Shown here: piece by piece, positions 1 through 8,247 of the stretch | Layout: every line of letters begins with the position of its first letter | Position numbering within the stretch: position 1 is the stretch's first letter | Source of the DNA: Thiemannella venezuelensis | GTDB taxonomy: Bacteria; Actinomycetota; Actinomycetes; Streptosporangiales; Streptosporangiaceae | DNA length: 64,000 nt | Direction: 5' to 3' | Assembly: GCF_014203605.1 (NCBI RefSeq) | Contig: NZ_JACHJJ010000023.1 | Coordinates: 62,001-126,000, forward strand | Made by a program: the position numbers and the translations under genes | Notes under the pieces: generated by a model | The model's database searches: none | What the model saw: only the letters and a program-made list of their open reading frames with translations | What the model was told of the DNA's origin: nothing

Positions 1-2
1 CC

Positions 3-317
3 GCCGCCGGCGTCCCCCGCGAGTCGATCCTCATCGACCCGGCGCACGACTTCGGCAAGAACACCTACCACTCCCTGGAGGTCGGCCGCCGCCTGGACGA
101 GATGACCGCCACCGGGTGGCCGGTGCTGGTCGCGGTCTCCAACAAGGACTTCGTCGGCGAGACCCTCGGGGGACTGCCGGTCGACGAGCGCCACGCCGGT
201 ACCATGGCCACTCTCGCCGTCTCCGCGTGGCAGGGCGCCCGGGTGTTCCGCGTCCACGACGCGGCCTCCGCCCGTGCGGCCCTCGCCGCCGTCACCCGCC
301 TGAGGGGACTCCCCTAA
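3..317 (+). CDS. folP: Dihydropteroate synthase, C-terminal part (partial)
   Basis: The gene runs in from before the window; only about the last 104 residues are visible. DHPS joins p-aminobenzoate to the pterin pyrophosphate in cytosolic folate synthesis. The visible part has the late TIM-barrel motifs of the family: IDPAHDFGKN (usually DPGxGFGK), then PVLVAVSNKDFVGE (family PVLVGxSRKSF), where the lysine contacts substrate. The Arg of the usual SRK is Asn here. The C-terminus reads ARVFRVHD, the normal end of the fold. The TrkA-type gene follows after 13 bp on the same strand. Assignment is firm for the family; the start is not visible. Confidence 0.8.
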   Translation, partial: AAGVPRESILIDPAHDFGKNTYHSLEVGRRLDEMTATGWPVLVAVSNKDFVGETLGGLPVDERHAGTMATLAVSAWQGARVFRVHDAASARAALAAVTRLRGLP

Positions 318-330
318 GAGAGGACGACCG

Positions 331-993
331 TTGCCTGACGCCAGGAACGACCCCGTCGTGGTGATCGGGCTGGGCCGGTTCGGCAGCTCGCTCGCGGCGG
401 AGCTGGTCCGCCGGGGCACCGAGGTGCTCGCCATCGACCACCGGCCCAAGGTGGTCCAGAGCATGGCGGGCAGGCTCACCCACGTGGTCGCCGCCGACTC
501 CACCGACCTGGAGGCGCTGCGCCAGCTCGGCGTGCCGGACTTCTACCGGGCGGTGGTGGCGATCGGCACGGACCTGGAGTCCAGCATCCTGACCACCTCC
601 CTCCTCGTCGAGCTGGAGATCGAGGACGTCTGGGCCAAGGCCATCAGCCGCGACCACGGCCGGATCCTGGAGCGGGTCGGCGCCCACCACGTGATCCTCC
701 CCGAGCACGACATGGGCGAGCGGGTGGCGCACCTGCTCAACGGGCGGATGCTCGACTACATGGAGGTCGACGAGAACTACGCGCTGGTCAAGACCCGCCC
801 GCCGCGGGACTACATCGGCGTCCCGCTGGGGGAGACCAACCTGCGCCGCAAGTACGGCGTGACGGTGGTCTGCGTCAAGGGGCAGGGCGAGGAGTTCACC
901 TACGCCGGGGCGGACACCGTCCTCGGCTACGGCGACGTGATCATCATCGCGGGGAAGATCGAGCAGGTCGAGCGCTTCGCCGAACTGCCCTGA
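331..993 (+). CDS. TrkA/KtrA-type potassium channel regulatory subunit
   Basis: Cytosolic regulatory subunit of a K+ uptake system (RCK/KTN fold, 220 residues, normal for KtrA). A Rossmann motif GLGRFGSS lies near residue 12, an acidic strand end (AIDH) near residue 38 binds the nucleotide ribose, and a C-terminal RCK_C (TrkA_C) domain covers about residues 140-220. The start is TTG at 331, with a GAGAGGA ribosome site 6-10 bases upstream; no ATG fits. It lies 13 bp behind folP, so co-transcription is likely. No membrane TrkH/KtrB partner is in view, so the partner channel is unknown. Confidence 0.8.
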   Translation: MPDARNDPVVVIGLGRFGSSLAAELVRRGTEVLAIDHRPKVVQSMAGRLTHVVAADSTDLEALRQLGVPDFYRAVVAIGTDLESSILTTSLLVELEIEDVWAKAISRDHGRILERVGAHHVILPEHDMGERVAHLLNGRMLDYMEVDENYALVKTRPPRDYIGVPLGETNLRRKYGVTVVCVKGQGEEFTYAGADTVLGYGDVIIIAGKIEQVERFAELP

Positions 994-1334
994 CGGGCGG
1001 GCGGAGGCGTCGCGGGCCCGTCGGGAACGGCGGCACGACGGCCGCATGCCGTGGGGCCCGGGGAGCCGTGGGGCCCGCATGCCGTGAGGACCGAGGAAAG
1101 GGACCGGGCCACCCGTGGGGGGAACGGGTGGTCCGGTCGAGGCGGGGGTGGACGCCTCGTTCTCCAGGAGGTCCTGCCGTCTCCGGGAGGTCCCGCGCGG
1201 CGGCGGCCCGGGTGTCGCACGCCCGGCGCCCCAGCCGGGAGGCCCCGGTCCCGGTGACTGATCCCATGGTGGGCCGCCGGAGTGTTCACTTCAATATCCT
1301 GACTGAAGTAAATCCATTTGTTACACGGTCGGCC
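994..1334. other. Intergenic region, convergent 3' ends
   Basis: No credible gene is seen between the TrkA-type gene and the decarboxylase gene that converges on it. There is a short GC-rich direct repeat (CCGTGGGGCCCG twice, near 1048-1079). An inverted repeat ACTTCA/TGAAGT with a 10-base loop (1288-1309) in a locally AT-rich stretch could act as a weak terminator for either gene. Confidence 0.4.
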
Positions 1335-2753
1335 TCAGGCGTAGATGGCGGACAGGAAGCGGATCAGCACCGCCTCCCGGCGGTCGGCCGGGAGCGCGTC
1401 GAGCACCGCGTTGACGACGGCCATCTCCGGCTGCCCCGAGCCGCCCGGGTCCACCCCGACCGAGGCCGCCAGCCCACCGAAGGCCGCGTCGTCCAGCGCC
1501 TCCAGATCCAGCCCCGCCACCAGCTCCACCAGCCCCTCGGGAAGCTTCACCGGCCCCCGTTCCCGGGCCGCCGCGGCCGACTCGGCGATCACCTCCAGCA
1601 TCGCCTCCACGCCGCCCAGCGTCACTCCGGTCACCGTGATGTGGATGTTGGCCGGAATGCCCGCGTAGGACAGCTGGGGCTGCAGGAACCAGCCGCGCCT
1701 GCGGGCCTCGTCCGAGAGCACGAACACGTCGATCCCGTCGGAGGCGAAGGCGACCAGCGACGACTCGGGCTCGCCGAGGGCCCGCAGGCCGCCGATGGCG
1801 GCGATGCCCTCGCGCAGCCGCCGGGCCGCCGCCAGGGTGGTACGGCCCAGCTCCAGGTATCCCTCGCGGCCCAGCGCCTGCAGGGTGGCCCACGCGCCGC
1901 CCAGCGGCCCGGCGGACTTCGAGCTCTGCACGGTCGCGTTGATCACCGTGTAGCCGGGCCACGACGCCGAGGCGAAGTAGGCCGCGCGGCGCAGCGCCGG
2001 ATCGGCGAAGAGCACGACCGAGGCGCCCTTGGGGGAGTAGCCGAACTTGTGCAGGTCGCAGGAGATCGAGGTGACCCCCGGCACCGACAGGTCGAACGGC
2101 GGGATCTCGGCCCCGGCCTCGCGCAGCCAGGGCAGCAGCCACCCGCCCACGCAGGCGTCCACGTGGCAGAGCACGCCGCGCGCGGCGGCGGCCCGCGCGA
2201 TCGGCCCGACCGGGTCCATCACGCCCTGCGGGTAGGAGGGGGCCGAGGCGACGACGAGCACCGTGTCATCGGTGATCGCGGCCTCCACCGCCGCGGCGTC
2301 CGCCCGGAACGTCACCGGGTCCACCGGCACCGCGTCCACCGCCAGCCCGAGGTAGTGCGCGGCCTTGTGGAAGGCCGGGTGCGCGGTGACCGGCAGGACC
2401 ATCCGGGGCCGGCCCGCGACCGGGCGGGAGTCGCGGGCCGCCTTCACCGCCAGCATGATCGACTCGGTGCCGCCGCTGGTGAAGATCCCGGTCCCGCCGC
2501 CGAGCAGGTCGGCGACCGCGCCGACCACCTGCCGCTCCATCTCCACCACGCTGGGGAACGCCGTCGGGTCGAGCGTGTTGACCTCCAGCATCTCGAAGTA
2601 GGCCCGCGCCGCCGCCTCGTGCACCTCCGGGCGGCCGGTGTCGTAGACGTAGGCGGTCACCTTGCCGCCCCGCACCGGCAGGTCGGCCTCCTTCAGCCGG
2701 GCGATCTCCGCCAGCAGCTCGCCGGTTTCGCGGCCCTTGTCGGGCAGGTTCAT
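1335..2753 (-). CDS. PLP-dependent decarboxylase/lyase, sphingosine-1-phosphate lyase-like
   Basis: Group II PLP-dependent decarboxylase fold, 472 residues. The Schiff-base lysine lies in HKFGYSPKG, and the context CDLHKFGYSPKGASVVLF is much closer to sphingosine-1-phosphate lyase than to glutamate or aromatic amino acid decarboxylases. GIFTSGGTESI provides the phosphate-binding loop. There is no membrane anchor, unlike eukaryotic S1P lyases, so the protein is cytosolic. The substrate is unknown: a phospho-sphingoid base or another amino-alcohol phosphate or amino acid are all possible. A TetR gene lies upstream on the same strand beyond a tandem repeat. GGAAGGAGT sits just before the ATG. 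Confidence 0.75.
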   Translation of the reverse strand: MNLPDKGRETGELLAEIARLKEADLPVRGGKVTAYVYDTGRPEVHEAAARAYFEMLEVNTLDPTAFPSVVEMERQVVGAVADLLGGGTGIFTSGGTESIMLAVKAARDSRPVAGRPRMVLPVTAHPAFHKAAHYLGLAVDAVPVDPVTFRADAAAVEAAITDDTVLVVASAPSYPQGVMDPVGPIARAAAARGVLCHVDACVGGWLLPWLREAGAEIPPFDLSVPGVTSISCDLHKFGYSPKGASVVLFADPALRRAAYFASASWPGYTVINATVQSSKSAGPLGGAWATLQALGREGYLELGRTTLAAARRLREGIAAIGGLRALGEPESSLVAFASDGIDVFVLSDEARRRGWFLQPQLSYAGIPANIHITVTGVTLGGVEAMLEVIAESAAAARERGPVKLPEGLVELVAGLDLEALDDAAFGGLAASVGVDPGGSGQPEMAVVNAVLDALPADRREAVLIRFLSAIYA

Positions 2754-2840
2754 GGGACTCCTTCCGCCGGGCGGCTCCGCGAGCCGGTGCGGTGGGCGGG
2801 TACGGGGGAACGCCCGCCGCCGTGGGCACGGCCGGGGGCG

Positions 2841-2920
2841 CGGTGGGGTCGGGTGGCGGTGGGGTCGGGTGGCGGTGGGGTCGGGTGGCGGTGGGGTCGG
2901 GTGGCGGTGGGGTCGGGTGG
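2841..2920. repeat. Five perfect 16-bp G-rich tandem repeats
   Basis: The unit CGGTGGGGTCGGGTGG occurs five times head to tail without change. It lies in the 217-bp gap between the decarboxylase start and the TetR stop. Runs of G on the + strand (C on the transcribed strand for the neighbours) could form a G-quadruplex. Perfect copies suggest recent slippage, so copy number probably varies between strains. Confidence 0.9.
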
Positions 2921-2970
2921 AGGGGCGCGGCCGCCCGGAGAGGGCGGCTCCGGTCCGTACGCGGACGGGG

Positions 2971-3597
2971 TCAGGGAGGGTCGCCGGGAAGGCCGAGGGA
3001 GCGGTGGACGAGCTGGTGGAGGTGGGCGCGGAAGCGGCGCAGGGCCCGGGGGTCGCCGGGGCCGCGGCGGTCTCCGGCCTCGTCGAGCACGCCGCCCCTG
3101 GTGAAGCCGTGGGTGCACCAGATCACCGACCAGATCAGGTACTCCACGTCGGCTCCGCCCGGCCGGGCCAGGGACCCGGCCGCGGTGGAGACGAGGCCGA
3201 CCAGCGGCTGGACGTACCGCCGCTCCAGCTCGGTGACGTCGGCGGCGTCGGAGAGCCAGCGGTACATCCAGAGCGCGGGGATCTCCGGGTTCTCGGCGCA
3301 GAAGTCGACGTAGACGTCGACCAGCCGGTGCACGGCGGCGGCCGCGTCCCGCTCCGGTGCGGCCGCCAGCTCCTTGACCGCCGCCTCCACCGCGCCCAGC
3401 TCGGCCCGGTGGGCGCGCTCCATGACCGCGAGGTAGAGATCGCGTTTGCCGCCGACGTGGTAGTTGACGGTGGCGATGTTCAGCCCCGCGGCCTCCGCGA
3501 TCTGACGGGTGGAGGTGCCGTCGTAGCCGAGGGCGGCGAACAGCCTGGTCGCGACCCGCAGGATCATCTCCGGCCGGTCGCCTTCGGTGGAGGCCAT
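2971..3597 (-). CDS. TetR/AcrR family transcriptional regulator
   Basis: 208 residues with an N-terminal helix-turn-helix (about residues 10-58: ATRLFAALGYDGTSTRQIAE, then NIATVNYHVGGKRDLY) and a larger ligand-binding part. The start is the ATG at 3597; the upstream frame stays open but has no better start. It lies upstream of the S1P-lyase-like gene on the same strand and is the natural candidate regulator for it. Two palindromes just upstream (3630-3659) are likely binding sites. The inducer is unknown. Confidence 0.85.
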   Translation of the reverse strand: MASTEGDRPEMILRVATRLFAALGYDGTSTRQIAEAAGLNIATVNYHVGGKRDLYLAVMERAHRAELGAVEAAVKELAAAPERDAAAAVHRLVDVYVDFCAENPEIPALWMYRWLSDAADVTELERRYVQPLVGLVSTAAGSLARPGGADVEYLIWSVIWCTHGFTRGGVLDEAGDRRGPGDPRALRRFRAHLHQLVHRSLGLPGDPP

Positions 3598-3629
3598 ACC
3601 TGAGACGGTATGCCCGCCCCCTTTATCCG

Positions 3630-3659
3630 TCAATCGATTGATTGAGAAAGACGATCGTC
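3630..3659. promoter_or_regulatory. Two palindromes upstream of the TetR gene (candidate operator)
   Basis: TCAATCGATTGA (3630-3641) is a perfect 12-bp palindrome and GACGATCGTC (3650-3659) a perfect 10-bp palindrome, with centres 19 bp apart. They lie 33-62 bp upstream of the TetR start in a short AT-richer patch, as expected for an autoregulatory operator. Binding is inferred, not shown. Confidence 0.5.
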
Positions 3660-3725
3660 GTGGAGGTCGCGGGAGACCGGGCGGACGGTGCGGGAGCCGG
3701 CGCCGGACCCGGCCGGCGGGGCGGG

Positions 3726-5264
3726 TCAGGACAGCGGGAGCCGTACCACCGCGCGCAGGCCGGGGGAGGCGTCCTCCAGGTGGACCGCGCCGCCGTGGGC
3801 GTGGACCGTCTCGCGGACGATCGCCAGCCCCAGCCCGGCCCCGCCCTCGTCCCGGCTGCGCGCGCTGTCCAGCCGGGTGAACCGGTCGAAGACCCGCTCC
3901 CGGTCGGCCTCCGGGATGCCCGGCCCGTCGTCGGTGACGGTCAGCACCGCGTCCGCTCCCTGCGCCCGCAGCTCGACCGCCACCGGGGAGACGGTGTGCC
4001 GCAGCGCGTTGTCGACCAGGTTGACCAGTACCCGCCCCAGGTCCAGCGCGTCCCCGGCCACCACGACCGCACCGCCCGGGCCGCCGGGGTCCGCCCGCGT
4101 TCCGTTCCCGGCGGCGCCTCCCGTCCGGTCCCCGGACCGGGCCGGGGGATCGTCGCCGGTCCGGAAGACGACGGCCCGGCCGTACCGTTCGAGGGTCTGG
4201 GGGACCAGGTCGTCCAGCCGGACCGGTTCCCTGCGCGCGAGCGCGCCGCCGCGCTCGTCCAGGCGGGCCAGGGCGAGCAGGTCCTCGGCCAGCCGGGTCA
4301 GGCGGGTGGTGTCCTCCAGCACGCCCTCTGCGGTCTCCCGCCAGTCGTCCTGCCCGCCGGGGTGGCCCAGCGCCACCTCCAGCTGGAGCCTGATGCTGGC
4401 CAGGGGACTGCGCAGCTCGTGCGCGGCGTCGGAGACCAGGGCGCGCTGGCGGGCGTCGGCCCGCTCCAGCCGGTCCAGCATGGCGTTGAGCGTGGTGGCC
4501 AGGCTGTGCACCTCGTCGCGGGACTCGGGGACCGGCAGCCGGCGGGAGCGGGCGGTGCCGGTGATCTCCTCGGCGCCCCGGCGCAGCGCGGCGATGGGCC
4601 GGAGCGTCCTGCCGATGATCACCCAGCTGGCCCCGGCGAGCAGCACGAGCAGCAGCGGGGTGCCGACGAACAGGACCTTTCCCACGGTGCTGAGACTGGT
4701 CTCGACCTCGTCGAAGGGACGGGCCGCGATCACCGTCCGCCCCCCGTCGGCGCTGAGCACCCGCACGCGCAGCATGTGCGGGATCCCGTACGGCGCGCCG
4801 CGCAGGAAGCGCGCCCGCCGCTCCTGGAGAGCCGCCGCCCGGTCCGCCGCGTCCAGCAGCGGGACCAGCCGGTCGGTCCCGGTGGTGGCGTGGGTGATGC
4901 GCCCGGCGGGGTCGAGCACCTGGATCAGCACGCCGTCGGGGGAGGTCAGCTCGTCCGGCAGCTGCCCGGCGTCGGCCAGCGAGACGATCTCCCTGGCCCG
5001 CTGGTAGACCGACTCGTCGGTCGTGGCGACCAGCGCCCGGCCGAGCACCCCGATCATCACGTAGGCCGAGACCGCCAGCGCCACCGCCAGCACGGCCGAG
5101 GCGACCGCGGTCAGCCGGAAGCGCAGGCTCCTGCGCCGCCACCACCCGGCCGTACGGCGGGCGCCCGCCTCCCTGCGCCACCGCGGCCCGGCCGTACGGC
5201 GGGCGGTCCCGGACTCCGGTCCGGCCGCGCGGTGATCGGTCCCGGAGCCCGGTTCAGCCGCCAT
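3726..5264 (-). CDS. Two-component sensor histidine kinase (HAMP)
   Basis: Membrane sensor kinase of 512 residues. Two membrane segments (about 50-76 and 195-219) flank an extracytoplasmic sensor domain. Then come a HAMP domain (about 220-270), the H-box SDAAHELRSPLASIR with the phospho-accepting His near residue 282, the N-box NLVDNALRHT, and the G boxes DDGPGIPE and GAGLGLAIV of the ATPase domain. It overlaps the end of the response regulator gene by 11 bp, so translation is probably coupled. The long Arg/Gly-rich N-terminus before the first membrane segment may be partly untranslated. The signal is unknown; the divergent lipoprotein/ABC genes are likely targets. Confidence 0.9.
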   Translation of the reverse strand: MAAEPGSGTDHRAAGPESGTARRTAGPRWRREAGARRTAGWWRRRSLRFRLTAVASAVLAVALAVSAYVMIGVLGRALVATTDESVYQRAREIVSLADAGQLPDELTSPDGVLIQVLDPAGRITHATTGTDRLVPLLDAADRAAALQERRARFLRGAPYGIPHMLRVRVLSADGGRTVIAARPFDEVETSLSTVGKVLFVGTPLLLVLLAGASWVIIGRTLRPIAALRRGAEEITGTARSRRLPVPESRDEVHSLATTLNAMLDRLERADARQRALVSDAAHELRSPLASIRLQLEVALGHPGGQDDWRETAEGVLEDTTRLTRLAEDLLALARLDERGGALARREPVRLDDLVPQTLERYGRAVVFRTGDDPPARSGDRTGGAAGNGTRADPGGPGGAVVVAGDALDLGRVLVNLVDNALRHTVSPVAVELRAQGADAVLTVTDDGPGIPEADRERVFDRFTRLDSARSRDEGGAGLGLAIVRETVHAHGGAVHLEDASPGLRAVVRLPLS

Positions 5265-5928
5265 CGCCGGCCAGCCGGTACCCGGCGCCCCGCACGGTCT
5301 GCAGCGCGTTGCGCGAGAACGGCGCGTCGATCTTGCGGCGCAGGTAGCCGACGTAGACCTCGACCACGTTGGGATCGGTGTCGAAGGCGTCCCAGACGTG
5401 CTCCAGGATCTCGCTCTTGGAGACCACCTCGTCGTGACGGCGCATCAGGTACTCCAGGAGGGCGAACTCCCGGGGAGTCAGCTCCACCGGCGTCTCGCCC
5501 CTGGCCACCTTGCGCCGGGCGGGGTCCAGGGAGAGGTCGCCGGCCCGCAGCACGGCGGGCCGCCTGCTCCCGCCGCGCCGCAGCAGCGCCCGGAGCCTGG
5601 CCACCAGAACCACGTAGGAGAACGGCTTGGTGAGGTAGTCGTCGGCGCCCAGGTCGAGCCCGTCGGCCATGTCGTACTCGCCGTCCTTGGCCGAGAGCAT
5701 CAGGATCGGCACCCAGTTCTCCTCGGCGCGCAGCTGCTTGCAGACGTTGTAGCCCGACAGCCTCGGCAGCATGATGTCCAGCACGACCACGTCGTACTCG
5801 CCCTGCCTGGCCAGGTGCAGGCCGTCCTCGCCGTCGTGCGCGAGGTCGACCGCGAAGCCCTCGGCCTGCAGCCCGCGCTGGAGCGCCGCGGCCATCCGCC
5901 GCTCGTCCTCCACGACGAGAACCCGCAT
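5254..5928 (-). CDS. OmpR/PhoB-type response regulator
   Basis: 224 residues. The receiver domain has VVEDERR (acidic pocket), the phosphorylated Asp in VVVLDIMLP, and Lys in YLTKPF. The C-terminal winged helix is of OmpR type (ELTPREFALLEYL, then VVEVYVGYLRRKI and the usual end TVRGAGYRL). The ATG at 5928 is chosen because GGAGG lies 7 bases upstream; an in-frame ATG ten codons earlier lacks a site. It is first in an operon with the kinase and faces the lipoprotein/ABC genes across a region with repeated CTGAGA boxes. Confidence 0.92.
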   Translation of the reverse strand: MRVLVVEDERRMAAALQRGLQAEGFAVDLAHDGEDGLHLARQGEYDVVVLDIMLPRLSGYNVCKQLRAEENWVPILMLSAKDGEYDMADGLDLGADDYLTKPFSYVVLVARLRALLRRGGSRRPAVLRAGDLSLDPARRKVARGETPVELTPREFALLEYLMRRHDEVVSKSEILEHVWDAFDTDPNVVEVYVGYLRRKIDAPFSRNALQTVRGAGYRLAGDGG

Positions 5929-5973
5929 TCCCTGCCTCCTTCCATCTGACCGCCCCATTTTCCGGCAGCGCGC

Positions 5974-6019
5974 CTGAGACCCGGCTGAGAAGCCTGTGAG
6001 CCCTCTCAGTCTGTCTCAG
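5974..6019. promoter_or_regulatory. CTGAGA box cluster, likely response-regulator binding sites
   Basis: CTGAGA occurs at 5974 and 5985 (11 bp apart, the spacing of OmpR/PhoB half-sites), a variant CTGTGA at 5994, and the reverse complement TCTCAG at 6004 and 6014. The cluster sits in the 160-bp divergent region between the response regulator gene and the lipoprotein gene. It could serve both promoters. Binding by the neighbouring regulator is inferred. Confidence 0.55.
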
Positions 6020-6088
6020 CTTCGGCACAGGAACGTTCACGCAGGCTGCGAGTGAGAAGGCATTGACGGCATACCGTTGAGGAGTGAC

Positions 6089-7303
6089 ATGCCAGAGCGA
6101 ACACAGCAGCAGCGGCGGGCCCGGCGAGGCCGCGCCGTGAGGTGGGGCGTGCCGATCGCCGCGGTGGCGGTGGTCGCCGGGGCCGTCGGCGCCGGGCCCG
6201 TCATCGCCGCGGTCCAGGGCGACCCCGTGCTGCCCGAGCGCACGGCCGAGCAGTTGCTCGCCGACGCCCTCAAGGCCGCCGAGTCCGGGCCGGCGCCCAT
6301 GTCGGGCACCGTCCTGCAGACCGCGTCCTTCGGCGTCCCGGGGCTGCCGGAGGTCTCGGGCATGGGCGGCACCTCCCCCGCCGCCCTGCTCACCGGCTCC
6401 CACGAGCTCAAGGTCTGGTACGGCGGCGGCGAGAAGGTCCGCCTCGCGCTGCCCGGCCGGATGAGCGAGACCGACCTGATCGTCAACGGCGACCAGGTCT
6501 GGCTCTGGGAGAGCGACTCCAGCACGGCCACCCGGATCAAGAGCACCGGCAAGGCGTTCGAGGAGCGGCCCGAGCACCCCGAGGCGCTGCCCACGGCGAC
6601 CACGCCGCAGCAGCTCGCCAAGGAGGTCCTCCAGCGGGCCGGCGCCGGCACCGCCGTCGGCGTGAGCTCCAGCGAGAAGGTCGCCGGGCGTGACGCCTAC
6701 CAGCTCACCCTCGCGCCCAAGGACGCCTCGTCCCTGGTCAAGGAGGTCAAGCTGGCGCTCGACGGGGAGACCTTCGTCCCGCTCAGGGTCCAGGTCTACG
6801 CCAAGAGCGCGGCGGAGCCCGCCTTCGAGATCGGGTTCACCTCGGTCAGCTTCACCCCGCCCGCTCCGGAGAACTTCGCCTTCACCCCGCCGGCCGGCGC
6901 GAAGGTGGAGGAGCAGTCGCTGGAGGAGCTCGCGCAGGCCATGGGGGCCGACCCGCAGGACCGGCAGGAGAAGGGCGAGCAGCTCGCCGGAGGCCTGCGG
7001 ACCGTCGGCGAGGGCTGGACCGCGGTCGCGGTGCTCCCCTTCTCCGAGCGCGACCTCGGGGCCGGGGCCCCGCGGGGCCGGGAGGGCGAGCAGGCCGGTG
7101 GGAGCGGGGCAGAGGAGGCGGGGTCCCCCGAGACCGCCGCTCTGGCCGACGCCCTGCTGAAGGCCGCCACCCCGGTCAGCGGGCCGTGGGGCAGCGGCAA
7201 GGTCGTCCGGACCAAGCTGGTCTCCGCCCTGCTGACCGACGACGGGCGCCTGCTCGTCGGCGCGGTCACCCCGGAGAAGCTGACCGAGGTGGCCGGGAGG
7301 TGA
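6089..7303 (+). CDS. LolA-like exported lipoprotein-carrier-fold protein
   Basis: 404 residues. A positively charged N-terminus and one hydrophobic segment (about residues 15-37) indicate export or membrane anchoring. The body is a predicted half-barrel of the LolA/RseB/DUF2092 type (repeated KVWYGGGEKVRLALP, DLIVNGDQVWLWESDS, FVPLRVQVYAKS strands). The ATG at 6089 is preferred over a TTG four codons earlier because GAGGAG lies 5-10 bases upstream. Its stop overlaps the ABC ATPase start (GTGA), so it is part of that operon. Gram-positive homologues often accompany ABC exporters and two-component systems; the cargo is unknown. Confidence 0.75.
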   Translation: MPERTQQQRRARRGRAVRWGVPIAAVAVVAGAVGAGPVIAAVQGDPVLPERTAEQLLADALKAAESGPAPMSGTVLQTASFGVPGLPEVSGMGGTSPAALLTGSHELKVWYGGGEKVRLALPGRMSETDLIVNGDQVWLWESDSSTATRIKSTGKAFEERPEHPEALPTATTPQQLAKEVLQRAGAGTAVGVSSSEKVAGRDAYQLTLAPKDASSLVKEVKLALDGETFVPLRVQVYAKSAAEPAFEIGFTSVSFTPPAPENFAFTPPAGAKVEEQSLEELAQAMGADPQDRQEKGEQLAGGLRTVGEGWTAVAVLPFSERDLGAGAPRGREGEQAGGSGAEEAGSPETAALADALLKAATPVSGPWGSGKVVRTKLVSALLTDDGRLLVGAVTPEKLTEVAGR

Positions 7304-8247
7304 CGACGGGAGCCGGAGACCACTCGATCGTCACCCGCGGGCTGACCAAGCGGTTCCGCGGCGGCCAGCTGGCCGTGGACGATCTCCACCTGTCCGTGCC
7401 GCGCGGGTCGGTCTTCGGCTTCCTCGGCCCCAACGGCTCGGGGAAGACCACGACCATCCGCATGCTGCTCGGCCTCGTCGCGCCGACGCAGGGAGGCTGG
7501 GACCTCCTCGGCACGCCGATGCCGGGCGGGGTCGCCGCGGTGCTGCCCCGCGTGGGGGCGCTGGTCGAGGGACCGGCGTTCTACCCCTACCTGTCGGGAG
7601 AGGCCAACCTGCGCCGCTACGACGCCGCCGACCCGAAGGCCGACCCGCGCACCGCCTCCCGGCGGATCGGGCTCGCCCTGGACCGGGTCGGCCTGGCCGC
7701 GGCGGCGGGCAAACGCTACCGCGCCTACTCGCTGGGCATGCGCCAGCGGCTGGCCATCGCCGCCGCGCTGCTCGGTCCCAGGGAACTGCTGGTCCTGGAC
7801 GAGCCGACCAACGGGCTGGACCCGCAGGGCACCCGTGAGGTGCGGGCGCTGGTGAGGGAGATCGCCGCCGACGGGACGACCGTGTTCGTCTCCTCCCACC
7901 TGCTCGCCGAGGTGGAGCAGATGTGCACCCACGTCGGCGTCATGCGGACCGGCCGGCTGGTCGCCCAGGGACCCATCGCCGGGCTGCTCGGCGGGGAGGC
8001 GGTCACGGTCCGGGTGGAGACCCCGGACACCGCCGAGGCGGCGGCCGTGCTGGCCGGACTCGGCCTGGAGGGGGTCCGGACCGGGGACGGGCAGGCCGTC
8101 GCCGAGCTGGGCGGTCATGCGCCGGAACGGGTCACCGCCGCGCTGGTGGCGGCGGGGGTCGCGGTACGCGGGCTGGCCGTGCAGCGGCCGAGCCTGGAGG
8201 ACGTGTTCGTGGGACTGACCGGGGAGGGTTTCGATGTCGACGGCTGA
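7300..8247 (+). CDS. ABC-2 type exporter ATP-binding protein
   Basis: 315 residues, cytosolic. Walker A GPNGSGKTT, Q-loop replaced by a short LVEGPAFYPYL segment, signature YSLGMRQRL, Walker B LLVLDEPTNGLDPQG and the H-loop SSHLLAEVEQ match the DrrA/CcmA-like ABC-2 family. The GTG at 7300 overlaps the preceding TGA by 4 bp, and GAGGTGG lies about 8 bases upstream. A longer frame to 7186 has no ribosome site. The C-terminal regulatory domain (about 230-315) is normal for the family. It pairs with the permease that overlaps its 3' end. Confidence 0.9.
   Translation: MTTGAGDHSIVTRGLTKRFRGGQLAVDDLHLSVPRGSVFGFLGPNGSGKTTTIRMLLGLVAPTQGGWDLLGTPMPGGVAAVLPRVGALVEGPAFYPYLSGEANLRRYDAADPKADPRTASRRIGLALDRVGLAAAAGKRYRAYSLGMRQRLAIAAALLGPRELLVLDEPTNGLDPQGTREVRALVREIAADGTTVFVSSHLLAEVEQMCTHVGVMRTGRLVAQGPIAGLLGGEAVTVRVETPDTAEAAAVLAGLGLEGVRTGDGQAVAELGGHAPERVTAALVAAGVAVRGLAVQRPSLEDVFVGLTGEGFDVDG

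Noticed and set aside
1068-3104. Very long plus-strand open frame (678 codons) and similar long frames opposite real genes
   Set aside because: It lies antisense to the decarboxylase gene, is Arg/Gly/Pro-rich without motifs, and results from the high GC content. The same reasoning excludes the long frames opposite the kinase, YcnI, DyP, isocitrate lyase, CHAT and MCP genes.
2971-5181. A 736-codon minus frame joining the TetR gene to an upstream stretch
   Set aside because: Only the last 208 codons are the TetR protein; the upstream part is the shadow frame of the histidine kinase gene and has no start of its own.
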